Origin: Alphaproteobacteria bacterium
Lineage (GTDB): Bacteria > Pseudomonadota > Alphaproteobacteria > Rhizobiales > Amorphaceae
Direction: 5' to 3'
Assembly: GCA_030431335.1 (NCBI GenBank)
Contig: JAUIJH010000001.1
Coordinates: forward strand, 1 to 64,000
DNA: 64,000 nucleotides
A model generated the notes under the pieces. That model made no database searches and was not told the origin of the DNA. It was given only the letters and a program-made list of their open reading frames with translations. Both the position numbers and the translations under genes were made by a program. Shown piece after piece: positions 29,926-38,141 of this stretch; position 1 is the stretch's first letter, and each line of letters begins with the position of its first letter.

Positions 29926-30978
29926 TCAGGAATCCTGGCTGTTGCGGATCTTGGAGATCATCTCCTCGACCTCGGGCCCCTTGGCGCCGAACTCCTCGAA
30001 CAGCGGCTCGGTCGCCGCTTCCCACTTCTCGATGTCCTTGGGCTCATGCACCTTCACGCCCAGCTCCTTGAGCTGCTCCAGCGCGGCGGCCGCGTTGGCG
30101 CGGTTCGTGGCCCGCTGCTCGGCGAACACCTCCTTGGCGGTGGTGCGCACCAGCTCCTGCAGGTCCGGCGGCAGGGAATCCAGCCACTGCGCGTTGACGC
30201 GGATCGCCTTGGGCAGGAACCAGTGGTAGGTCAGCGTCAGGTTTTCGGCCTGCTCGTACCACTTGAAGCCGAGGATCGAGAACACGTCCGCTTCCAGCGC
30301 GTCGATCACGCCCGTGGAAAGCGCGCTGTACTGCTCCGCGTAGGGCAGCGGCGTGGGGTTGGCGCCGAGCTTGGACCAGAAATCGACCCACACCTTGAGC
30401 TCCGGCACGCGGATCTTGAGCCCCTTCAGGTCCTCGAGCGTCTCGACCGGGCGCTTCGACAGCAGATGCCGGAAGCCCACTTCGCCGTAGGCGACGAACT
30501 CCACGCCGGTCTTGTCGCGCGCGATCTGCGAGATCTCCTCGCCGAGCTCGCCCTGCAGCACGCTGTCGACGTGCACGTCGCTGGAATAGATGAAGCCCGG
30601 CGCGCCGCCCGCCGCGGCGATCTCGGGCGCCACCGCCTCTTCGGTGTCCGGCCCGCCGGCGGTCCCCTGGATGGTGCCCATGCGCGAGCCCTCGATGAGC
30701 TGCGTGTAGCTACCGAGCTGGCCGGCCGGGAAGTGCTGCGCCTCGATGCGCCCGCCGCTCTCCGCGTTGAGCCGCTGCGTCCAGGTCTCGAACGCCTCGG
30801 TGATCGGCGAGCCGATCGCCTCGTTGTGGGCGATGCGGAAGGTGTAGGTGTCCTGCGCCTGGGCCGTGCCGAGCCCGATGAGCGGCAGCGTCAGCGCTGT
30901 CGCCATCACGGCGGCGCCGGTGAGCTTGAGCATGGCGCGCCGATTGGGGCGCACGGCGTGCGTCTGGTGTCGGATCAT
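29926..30978 (-). CDS. TRAP transporter substrate-binding protein (DctP family)
   Basis: Signal region MLKLTGAAVMATALTLPLIGLGTAQA; LKIRVPELKVWVDFWSKLGANPTPLPYAEQYSALSTGVIDALE. Confidence 0.92.
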   Translation of the reverse strand: MIRHQTHAVRPNRRAMLKLTGAAVMATALTLPLIGLGTAQAQDTYTFRIAHNEAIGSPITEAFETWTQRLNAESGGRIEAQHFPAGQLGSYTQLIEGSRMGTIQGTAGGPDTEEAVAPEIAAAGGAPGFIYSSDVHVDSVLQGELGEEISQIARDKTGVEFVAYGEVGFRHLLSKRPVETLEDLKGLKIRVPELKVWVDFWSKLGANPTPLPYAEQYSALSTGVIDALEADVFSILGFKWYEQAENLTLTYHWFLPKAIRVNAQWLDSLPPDLQELVRTTAKEVFAEQRATNRANAAAALEQLKELGVKVHEPKDIEKWEAATEPLFEEFGAKGPEVEEMISKIRNSQDS

Positions 30979-31057
30979 GTTTCCTCCCATCGCCGCGCCT
31001 TTCGCACATGGGCGAAGAGCGGCTTGTCTTTGTTTGTCGTGGACGACAATGTGCCAC

Positions 31058-31069
31058 GCGAACGTTTGC
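31058..31069. promoter_or_regulatory. Putative LacI operator (imperfect)
   Basis: GCGAACGTTTGC in the divergent SBP/LacI intergenic region. Confidence 0.65.
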
Positions 31070-31136
31070 CCGGCAACAGCCTTCCCGCCCCGGCGAGCAC
31101 CTCGAATTTTCGCGGCTCTATTCGCGCTTTCCTTGA

Positions 31137-31150
31137 TGCGAACGTTCGCA
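31137..31150. promoter_or_regulatory. Putative LacI operator (perfect 14-bp palindrome)
   Basis: TGCGAACGTTCGCA just upstream of the lacI start. Confidence 0.75.
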
Positions 31151-31164
31151 TAAAAACCCTTGCC

Positions 31165-32205
31165 ATGAGCAAGGCCGTCACCATCAAGGATATCGCGCGG
31201 ACGCTGGGCCTTTCGGTCTCGACAGTGGGCCGCGCCCTCGCCGACAGCACCCAGATCAGCGAAGAGACCAAGGCGCGCGTGCGCCAGGCGGCGCTGAAGC
31301 AGGGCTATGTCGCCCACTCCGGCGCGCGCGCCATGCGCTCCGGCCGGTCCACGCTGATCGGCCTGCTGGTGCCCGATATCCAGAACGATTTCTACGGCAC
31401 CGTCGCGCAGGCCCTCGCCGCCTGCTGCGCCGCCGCCGGCTATCAGCTCGTGCTCGCCGTCACCGACGAGAACCCGGACGTGGAGCTCAGCCATGTGCGC
31501 GGGCTGATGGAGGCGCGCGTGGCGGGGGTGGTCATCGTCGGCTCCGCGGCGCCGCGGCCCGAGACCCTCACCCTCCTCGCGCGCATCCACACCGTGCAGC
31601 TGATCCGCCGCATCGCGGGGCTCGACAGTGCCTGGTTCGGCATGGACGACGCGGGCTGCCTCGAAGTCCCCACCGCGGCGCTGATCGCGCTCGGCCATCG
31701 GCGCATCGCCTATGTCGGCGGCGCCAAGGAGCTGTCGACGGGCGATCGCCGGCTCGGCGGCTACCAGGCCGCCTTCGCCCGCGCCGGGCTCGAAATCCCG
31801 CACGACCTCATCCGCCTCGGCCCGCCGCGCGCGGCCGCGGCGGCGCAAATGTTCGCCGATCTGTGGTCGCACCGCGCGGCGCGGCCCACCGCCGTCGTCA
31901 CCGGCGGCGCGCGCCTCACGGTCGGCGTGCTGGAAAGCATCGCCGACCTGGGGCTCCAGGTGCCGGACGCGTTGTCCGTGATCGGCTTCGGCGATGCGCC
32001 GTGGCTCAAATGGTGGGGCACGGCGGGGCTCAGCACCGTCGCGCTGCCGGTGCGCGACATCGCCGCCTCGTGCGGCGAATACCTGATGCGCCGCATCAAC
32101 GAGAACGGCGAGGGCCGCAGCGCCGATGCCGCGCCCTTCCACGCCATGCACGCGCCCCACCTGGTGGCACGCTCCAGCACCGCCGCGCCGCCGCAGCGGG
32201 ACTGA
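31165..32205 (+). CDS. LacI family transcriptional regulator
   Basis: VTIKDIARTLGLSVSTVGRALADSTQISEETKARVRQAALKQGY. Confidence 0.95.
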   Translation: MSKAVTIKDIARTLGLSVSTVGRALADSTQISEETKARVRQAALKQGYVAHSGARAMRSGRSTLIGLLVPDIQNDFYGTVAQALAACCAAAGYQLVLAVTDENPDVELSHVRGLMEARVAGVVIVGSAAPRPETLTLLARIHTVQLIRRIAGLDSAWFGMDDAGCLEVPTAALIALGHRRIAYVGGAKELSTGDRRLGGYQAAFARAGLEIPHDLIRLGPPRAAAAAQMFADLWSHRAARPTAVVTGGARLTVGVLESIADLGLQVPDALSVIGFGDAPWLKWWGTAGLSTVALPVRDIAASCGEYLMRRINENGEGRSADAAPFHAMHAPHLVARSSTAAPPQRD

Positions 32206-32304
32206 CCGGCCACAGCGTTCGCGGGATCGGCAAGCGACCCGGAAGCACGCGGCCAGCAAAAGAGCCGGGGCGGTTTGGGCGAACACGCGTGAGCCGAGAC
32301 GGCT

Positions 32305-33456
32305 CTACGCCGCCACCGCCGGCAGATCGATCCAGCGCCGCTCGCGCCAGCTCTCCTCGGCCGCTTGCGCGTACTGCACGCCCGCCGCGCCGGCGCGCAG
32401 GTTCCACGGGAACTCGCCGCCCTCCACCAGGTGGCGCAGGAACATCTCCCACTGCATGCGGAAGGCGTTCTTGTAGGGCGCCGTTTCGGGGATCTGGTGC
32501 CAGTCCTTGTAGAAATCGACGGGCTCGGCGACGTCGAGGCTCCACTGGCCCTTGGGCGTCGATTCGCGCCGCTGCGCATGGCAGTGGCGCAGCCCCGCGA
32601 CGGCCGAGCCGTGGGTGCCGTCCACCTGCATCACGATGATGTCCTCGGTGCGCACGCGCACGCACCACGAGCTCATGATCTGCGCCATCGCCCCGCCTTC
32701 CAGGCGCGAGATGGACATGACCGAATCGTCCGCGTCGGCCTTATAGGCCTCGCCCTTCTCGTCCCACCGCTCGCCCACCAGCGTGTCGGCGTGGCACACG
32801 ATGTCGAGCGGGCGCCCGTTCATGGCCTCCAGCATGTAATAGTAGTGCGGCATCATATCGAGGATCATGCCGCCGCCCTCGGCCCGCTTGTAGTTCCAGG
32901 AGGGCCGCTGGGCGGGCTGCAAATCGCCCTCGAAGACCCAGTAGCAGCCCTCGATGCGCACCATCAGCACCTTGCCGAAGAAACCGGACTGCAAAAGCAT
33001 GCGCAGCTTCGCCATCCCCGGCGCCCACAACTTGTCCGCCACCACCCCGTGGCGCACGCCCTTCGCCTTGGCGGCTGTGTAGAGGCCGAGCGCGTCCTCG
33101 AATTTCTCCGCCGTCGGCTTCTCGGTGTAGATGTCCTTGCCCGCCTCGATGGCGCGATGGACATTGCCGACGCGCGCATCGGTCTTCACCGCGTCGAAAT
33201 AGACCGGGTAGGCCGGATCGCCGAGCAGCCCATCGAGATTGGTGGACCATTTCTCCACCCCCGCCGAGCGGGCGGCCGCCGCGACGCGCTCCTCGTTGCG
33301 GCCCACCAGGATCGGGTCCGGCATCAGCCGGGTGCCGTCCTTCAGCATCACGCCGCCATCGCGCCGGATCGCCGCGATGGCATTCCTCAGGTGCTGGTTG
33401 CCACCCATCCGGCCGGTGACGCCGTTCATGATGATGCCGATGGTGCGCGTGCTCAT
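32305..33456 (-). CDS. Gfo/Idh/MocA family oxidoreductase
   Basis: IGIIMNGVTGRMGGNQHLRNAIAAI ... DKLWAPGMAKLRMLLQSGFFGKV ... GGGMILDMMPHYYYMLEAM; dehydrogenase-like fold motifs. Confidence 0.85.
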   Translation of the reverse strand: MSTRTIGIIMNGVTGRMGGNQHLRNAIAAIRRDGGVMLKDGTRLMPDPILVGRNEERVAAAARSAGVEKWSTNLDGLLGDPAYPVYFDAVKTDARVGNVHRAIEAGKDIYTEKPTAEKFEDALGLYTAAKAKGVRHGVVADKLWAPGMAKLRMLLQSGFFGKVLMVRIEGCYWVFEGDLQPAQRPSWNYKRAEGGGMILDMMPHYYYMLEAMNGRPLDIVCHADTLVGERWDEKGEAYKADADDSVMSISRLEGGAMAQIMSSWCVRVRTEDIIVMQVDGTHGSAVAGLRHCHAQRRESTPKGQWSLDVAEPVDFYKDWHQIPETAPYKNAFRMQWEMFLRHLVEGGEFPWNLRAGAAGVQYAQAAEESWRERRWIDLPAVAA

Positions 33457-33513
33457 ATCGCCTCCCTGATCGCTCTCGTTTTCCGAGCGTTTGAATTTAT
33501 GCCTTCCTACTAC

Positions 33514-33525
33514 GCGAACGATTGC
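33514..33525. promoter_or_regulatory. Putative LacI operator (imperfect)
   Basis: GCGAACGATTGC in divergent Gfo/Idh - 2-HADH intergenic region. Confidence 0.5.
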
Positions 33526-33580
33526 ATTGACAATCATGAGCAGACTGAGGGGAATGCAGGAAAAGCGAACCAACATTCTC

Positions 33581-33592
33581 GCGAACGTTCGC
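33581..33592. promoter_or_regulatory. Putative LacI operator (perfect)
   Basis: GCGAACGTTCGC, identical to the core at 31138-31149. Confidence 0.75.
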
Positions 33593-33618
33593 AACGATAG
33601 CGCGAGAAGGAGGACCCT

Positions 33619-34560
33619 ATGAAAGCGGTGCTACCCTACGATGCCTCGCCGCAGATCCGCCGCATCATCGAGGTGGCCGACACAGCCGCCGTCGAGATCG
33701 CCCTGCTGGCCGAGGACGATGCGGAGGGCTTCGCCCGCGCGCTCGAGGAGGCGGAGGTGCTGCTCCATGTGCTCGCCCCGGTGACGGCAGCCGTGATGGA
33801 CGCCGCCCCGCGGCTGCGCCTCGTGCACAAGATCGGCATCGGCGTCGACGCCATCGACCTCGCCCATGCCGATGCGAAGGGCATCGCGGTGTGCAACATG
33901 CCCGGCACCAACTCGGCCGCCGTCGCCGAGCTCGCCTTGTCGCTGATGCTGGCGGCGCTGCGCTCGATCATCCCCATCAGCGCGGCGGTGAAGGCCGGCC
34001 GCGGATGGCCGGCCGACACCGCCCTCCTCGACGGCGCCGGCGAGATCGGCCAGCGCACGGTCGGCCTCGTCGGCTACGGCGCGGTGCCGCGGCGTCTCGC
34101 GGCGGCGCTCACGGCGCTCGGCGCGCGCGTCATCGCCGCCGACCCCTTCGTGCAGGAGGCCGACATCCCCATCGTGCCGCTCGACACGCTGCTGCGCGAG
34201 GCCGACATCGTGTCCCTGCATGTTCCGCTGACGGAGGAGACGCGGGCCCTGCTCGACGCGCCGCGCATCGCCGCCATGAAGCGGGGCGCCATCGTCGTCA
34301 ACACGGCGCGCGGCCCGCTGATCGACGAGGCCGCGCTCGCCGAGGCGCTCGCCAGCGGCCACCTCGCCGCCGTCGCGCTCGACGTCTTCGCCGAAGAGCC
34401 GCCGCATCCGGGCAACCCGCTCCTCGGCCTTGCCAACGTGATTGCGACGCCGCACATCGCCTGGCTCACCGACGGCACCTGGCGCCGCAGCATGGCGGTC
34501 ATCGAGGAGAATTGCCGCCGCCTCGCCAGCGGCGCGCCCCTCCTCCACCGCGTCGTCTGA
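33619..34560 (+). CDS. D-isomer specific 2-hydroxyacid dehydrogenase
   Basis: VGLVGYGAVPRRLAAALTALGARVIAADPF ... VNTARGPLIDEAALAEALASGHLAAVALDVFAEEPP. Confidence 0.93.
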   Translation: MKAVLPYDASPQIRRIIEVADTAAVEIALLAEDDAEGFARALEEAEVLLHVLAPVTAAVMDAAPRLRLVHKIGIGVDAIDLAHADAKGIAVCNMPGTNSAAVAELALSLMLAALRSIIPISAAVKAGRGWPADTALLDGAGEIGQRTVGLVGYGAVPRRLAAALTALGARVIAADPFVQEADIPIVPLDTLLREADIVSLHVPLTEETRALLDAPRIAAMKRGAIVVNTARGPLIDEAALAEALASGHLAAVALDVFAEEPPHPGNPLLGLANVIATPHIAWLTDGTWRRSMAVIEENCRRLASGAPLLHRVV

Positions 34561-34569
34561 AAGGCGCTC

Positions 34570-34588
34570 GCGGCGGCTCTACCGCCGC
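34570..34588. other. Hairpin between convergent genes
   Basis: GCGGCGG-CTCTA-CCGCCGC, overlaps the stop of the minus-strand lacI. Confidence 0.4.
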
Positions 34589-35619
34589 CCCTTGGGCGGC
34601 GCGCCGACCGAGCCGTGCAGTTCGACGTGGGCGCTCAGCACCACGTCCTGCGGCGGCACCGTGCTGCCGCCGATCCGCTCGATGAGGATGCGCCAGGCGG
34701 CACGGGCGATGTCGCGCACGGGGTGGCGCACCACCGAAAGGCGCGGCTCCATGATATCGGCCCACTCCGGCTCGTCGAAGGCCAGCAGCGACACGTCCTG
34801 CGGAAAGGCGATGCCGTGCTGGCGGAAGGCGCGCACCGTCCACAGCGCGATGAGGCTGTTGCTCGCGATCAGCGCCGTCGGCGCGCCGCGGCCGGTGACG
34901 AGCTTCGCCACCGCCGCCACGTAGGCCGCCTCGTCGTCGCCCGATTCGCGCACGATCGCCGTCGTTCGCGCCACCCGCCCCATCACCGCCTCGAACGCCT
35001 CGATGCGCTGGCGCGTCACGATCAGTTGCGGCCGCCGCGCGATATAGGCGATGCGCCGGTGGCCGCGCGCCAGCAGCGCCTCGGTGGCCTCGGCCATCGC
35101 GGCGCGGTTGTCGAAGGTCACCTGGTCGAACCCGCCGGGGGCATAGGGCCGGTCGACGATCACCGCCGGCACGCCGGCCGCCTGCGTCGCCGCCAGCGCC
35201 TCCGCCGGATCGAAGCTCGGCACGATGATCACCCCCGCCACGCGATGCGCCAGCAGCGCGCGCACCCGTGTCGCCTCCGTGCCCGACTGATACTGGCTGA
35301 ACACCTGCATCACCTGGTACTGCTGCTCGGCCGCATCCTCGATGAAGGCATCCAGCAACGCGCCCAGATAGGCGCCGGCCGTATGCGGCAGGCACAGCCC
35401 GATCACCCGGCTCGTCTGCGTCCTGAGGCTCTTGGCCACCACGTCCGGCACGTAGCCGAGCGCGTCCACCGCCTGCAGCACGCGCTCGCGCCGCGCATCG
35501 CTGACGACGCGCGTCGCATTGAGGACGTTGGACACGGTGCCGACCGAGACACCGGCGTGCCGGGCCACGTCCAGGAGCGTTGGCTTGGCGATGGGACGCA
35601 TCGATTTCCTTTCGGCCAT
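34579..35619 (-). CDS. LacI family transcriptional regulator
   Basis: PTLLDVARHAGVSVGTVSNVLNATRVVSDARRERVLQAVDALGY. Confidence 0.95.
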   Translation of the reverse strand: MAERKSMRPIAKPTLLDVARHAGVSVGTVSNVLNATRVVSDARRERVLQAVDALGYVPDVVAKSLRTQTSRVIGLCLPHTAGAYLGALLDAFIEDAAEQQYQVMQVFSQYQSGTEATRVRALLAHRVAGVIIVPSFDPAEALAATQAAGVPAVIVDRPYAPGGFDQVTFDNRAAMAEATEALLARGHRRIAYIARRPQLIVTRQRIEAFEAVMGRVARTTAIVRESGDDEAAYVAAVAKLVTGRGAPTALIASNSLIALWTVRAFRQHGIAFPQDVSLLAFDEPEWADIMEPRLSVVRHPVRDIARAAWRILIERIGGSTVPPQDVVLSAHVELHGSVGAPPKGRR

Positions 35620-35649
35620 CGGGCGATTGACAGCAATCGATGCTAGCCG

Positions 35650-35663
35650 TTTAATCGTTTCAA
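35650..35663. promoter_or_regulatory. Putative operator for the second LacI
   Basis: TTTAATCGTTTCAA (reverse complement TTGAAACGATTAAA). Confidence 0.45.
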
Positions 35664-35721
35664 ATTCCACCCGCCCACGGCATCGACCTCTCGAGGACAG
35701 CGGCCTCCCGGCCCCGGCACC

Positions 35722-36855
35722 ATGAAGATCACCAAAATTGAGACGTTTAAATTCTGGGTCGACTGGTCGAACTGGATGTTCGTCCGCGTCGAGACGGACG
35801 AGGGCATCTCGGGCTGGGGGGAAGCCTCTCTGCACGGCGCGCTGGAGGCGGTGGAAACGGCCATCCACGAGCTGTCGCCCCACCTCGTCGGCGAGGATCC
35901 GGCCGGGCCGGAACGCCACTGGCACCGCCTCTACAATGCCTGGCGCTGGCGCGGCGGCGCCACGATGATGACGGCGCTCGCCGCCCTCGACATCGCGCTG
36001 TGGGACATCGAGGGCAAACGCCTCGGCGTCCCGGTCTGGCGCCTGCTCGGCGGCGCGCACCGCACCCGCCTGCCCGTCTATGCCAGCCACTGGATGTGGG
36101 GCCACATGGACCTCGACACGGTGCGCGAACGGGCGGCCGAAGCGGTCGCGCGCGGCTTCAAGGGCTTCAAGTGCATGCCCTTCCGCTTCGAGGAGCTGCG
36201 CCGCAACGAGGCGAGCGAGATCGCCCGCGCCGGCGACTTTCTCGCCGCCGCGCGCGAGGGCGCCGGCCCCGACACCGAGATCTACGTGGAGTGCAGCGAG
36301 TTCCTGTCGCCGCGCACCGCGCCGATGCTGGACCGCGCCCTCGCCCCCTCCCGCCCCGCGTGGCTCGAGGAGCCGATTCCCTTCGAGAACGCCAAGGCGA
36401 TGGCGCGCCTCGCCCGCGAGGTCGAGACCCCCATCGCCACCGGCGAGCGGCTGCTGTCGCGCTACGAGTTCCGCGAGCTTTTGGAACAAGGCGGGGCCAA
36501 GATCGTGCAGCCGGACCTGATGCACGCGGGCGGCATCACAGAATGCCGCCGCATCGCCGCGCTGGCGGACACCTATTACGTGCCGGTCGCGCCGCACAAT
36601 CCGGGCGGCCCCATCTGCACCGCGGCCGCAATGCACCTCGCCGCCTCCGTGCCCAATTTCCTCGTCCTGGAGCAGATGGAGCCGCAGCGGGCGATCCGCG
36701 ACGCCGCCAGCACCGTACCGATCCGCTTCGAGGACGGGCACTTCCTCCTGCCGGAGGGACCCGGGCTCGGCATCGAGCCGAACCTCGAGGCGCTCGCCGC
36801 CCACGCCTTCCAACCACAGCCCCGGAATGAACGAACCGGGGCGATCTATCGCTAG
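35722..36855 (+). CDS. Mandelate racemase / enolase superfamily (galactonate-dehydratase-like)
   Basis: MKITKIETFKFWVDWSNWMFVRVETDEGISGWGEASLHG ... WLEEPIPFEN ... TGERLLSRYEFRELL ... APHNPGGPICTAAAMHLAA. Confidence 0.9.
   Translation: MKITKIETFKFWVDWSNWMFVRVETDEGISGWGEASLHGALEAVETAIHELSPHLVGEDPAGPERHWHRLYNAWRWRGGATMMTALAALDIALWDIEGKRLGVPVWRLLGGAHRTRLPVYASHWMWGHMDLDTVRERAAEAVARGFKGFKCMPFRFEELRRNEASEIARAGDFLAAAREGAGPDTEIYVECSEFLSPRTAPMLDRALAPSRPAWLEEPIPFENAKAMARLAREVETPIATGERLLSRYEFRELLEQGGAKIVQPDLMHAGGITECRRIAALADTYYVPVAPHNPGGPICTAAAMHLAASVPNFLVLEQMEPQRAIRDAASTVPIRFEDGHFLLPEGPGLGIEPNLEALAAHAFQPQPRNERTGAIYR
35738..35751. promoter_or_regulatory. Putative second operator for LacI (inside codons 6-10 of the MR gene)
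   Basis: TTGAGACGTTTAAA; same TTGARACGWTTAAA pattern as the upstream site. Confidence 0.4.
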
Positions 36856-36864
36856 GGAGAGAAC

Positions 36865-38133
36865 ATGATCAAATCGCTGAAGCGCGCCGCGAGCCTCGGT
36901 TCGATGGCCGCCATCCTCGCCGCCGCCCCCGCGCTCGCCGAGCCGGTGACCATCGAGTGGCAGAACATCAACCTCACCGAAAGCCAGTACGAGCCGGTGT
37001 GGAAACACATGGTCGCCGATTTCGAGGCCGCCTACCCCGACATCAAGATCAAGCCGGTTCTCGTCGCCCGCAAGGACCACTGGACCAAGTTCGTCACCGC
37101 CGCGCAGGCGGGCGAGGCGCCCTGCGTCGTCACCACCGACATCGCGCCCGCCGCCTACAACGGCTACATCCAGTCGCTGGACGCTCTGTGGAACGCGGAA
37201 CCGGAAGAGTTCCGCAACGGCTGGAGCGAGGACATCATGCGCGGCGTCCGCTTCGACGGCGAAGTCTACGGCCTGCCCACCTATGGCGGCATCTACGCCG
37301 AGATCTACAATCGCGATCTGGTGGAGGCCGCCGGCCTCGACGCGTCCAACCCGCCCGAGACCTTCGCCGAGTACAAGACATGGGCCGAGGCTCTGTCGGG
37401 CGACGACCATTGGGCAACCGCGATCCTGGGCGGTCCGACCGACACCACCACGCGCGTGCTGCTGTCATGGATCTATGCCAACGGCGGTGAGCCCTTCGAC
37501 GAGGACATGACCGAGTCCCGTTTCGCCAAGGATCCCAAGAGCCTGGAAGCGATCAAGGCGTATCTGGGCATGGAGGCGGCCAAGCTCGCCGCGCCCGGCG
37601 CCACCACCACCAACTACCTGGAGCAGACGAACCTCTTCGCCCAACAGAAGATCGCCACCATGCGCAACGCCTTCTGGGGCATCGCCAAGGTGGTGGGCGA
37701 CAATCCGGACCTCGAAGGCAAGCTCTTCGTGGCGATGCCGCCGCACGGCGAGGGCGCCGCGCCCGCCACCGTCGCGCGCCAGGGCTCCGTCGCGATCTCG
37801 GCCAACTGCGAGCATCCCGAGGAAGCCTGGGAGTTCATCAAGTTCGACGCGCAGGCCAAATACGCCATCGAGCGCGCCCTCAAGGCCAACTTCATGCCGC
37901 TGCGTAACGACCTCGCCGACGCGCCCGAGGTGGCGGGCGACGAGATGCTGTCGAAGTTCCTCACCATCGGCCAGAGCGCCATCGCCTACCCGCCCTCGCA
38001 TCCCTATTGGGAGGACATCTCCTCGGGTGACATCGTGGAAGCCGTCCAGGCGGCGCTGCTCGATCCGGAGCGCACCGAGGAAATCTTCACGGCGCTCGAC
38101 GAAAAGCTGACCGAAAAGCTCAACGACATCTGA
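36865..38133 (+). CDS. ABC transporter extracellular solute-binding protein (family 1)
   Basis: Signal peptide; FEAAYPDIKIKPVLVARKDHWTKFVTAAQAGEAPCVVTTDIAPAAYNGYIQSLD. Confidence 0.92.
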   Translation: MIKSLKRAASLGSMAAILAAAPALAEPVTIEWQNINLTESQYEPVWKHMVADFEAAYPDIKIKPVLVARKDHWTKFVTAAQAGEAPCVVTTDIAPAAYNGYIQSLDALWNAEPEEFRNGWSEDIMRGVRFDGEVYGLPTYGGIYAEIYNRDLVEAAGLDASNPPETFAEYKTWAEALSGDDHWATAILGGPTDTTTRVLLSWIYANGGEPFDEDMTESRFAKDPKSLEAIKAYLGMEAAKLAAPGATTTNYLEQTNLFAQQKIATMRNAFWGIAKVVGDNPDLEGKLFVAMPPHGEGAAPATVARQGSVAISANCEHPEEAWEFIKFDAQAKYAIERALKANFMPLRNDLADAPEVAGDEMLSKFLTIGQSAIAYPPSHPYWEDISSGDIVEAVQAALLDPERTEEIFTALDEKLTEKLNDI

Positions 38134-38141
38134 GAGCACCG

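Noticed and set aside
29476-32205. 909-aa plus ORF
   Set aside because: The 5' part is antisense to the TRAP genes; only 31165-32205 is the LacI regulator
34579-37410. 943-aa minus ORF
   Set aside because: Only 34579-35619 is the LacI regulator; the upstream part is antisense to MR and ABC SBP genes
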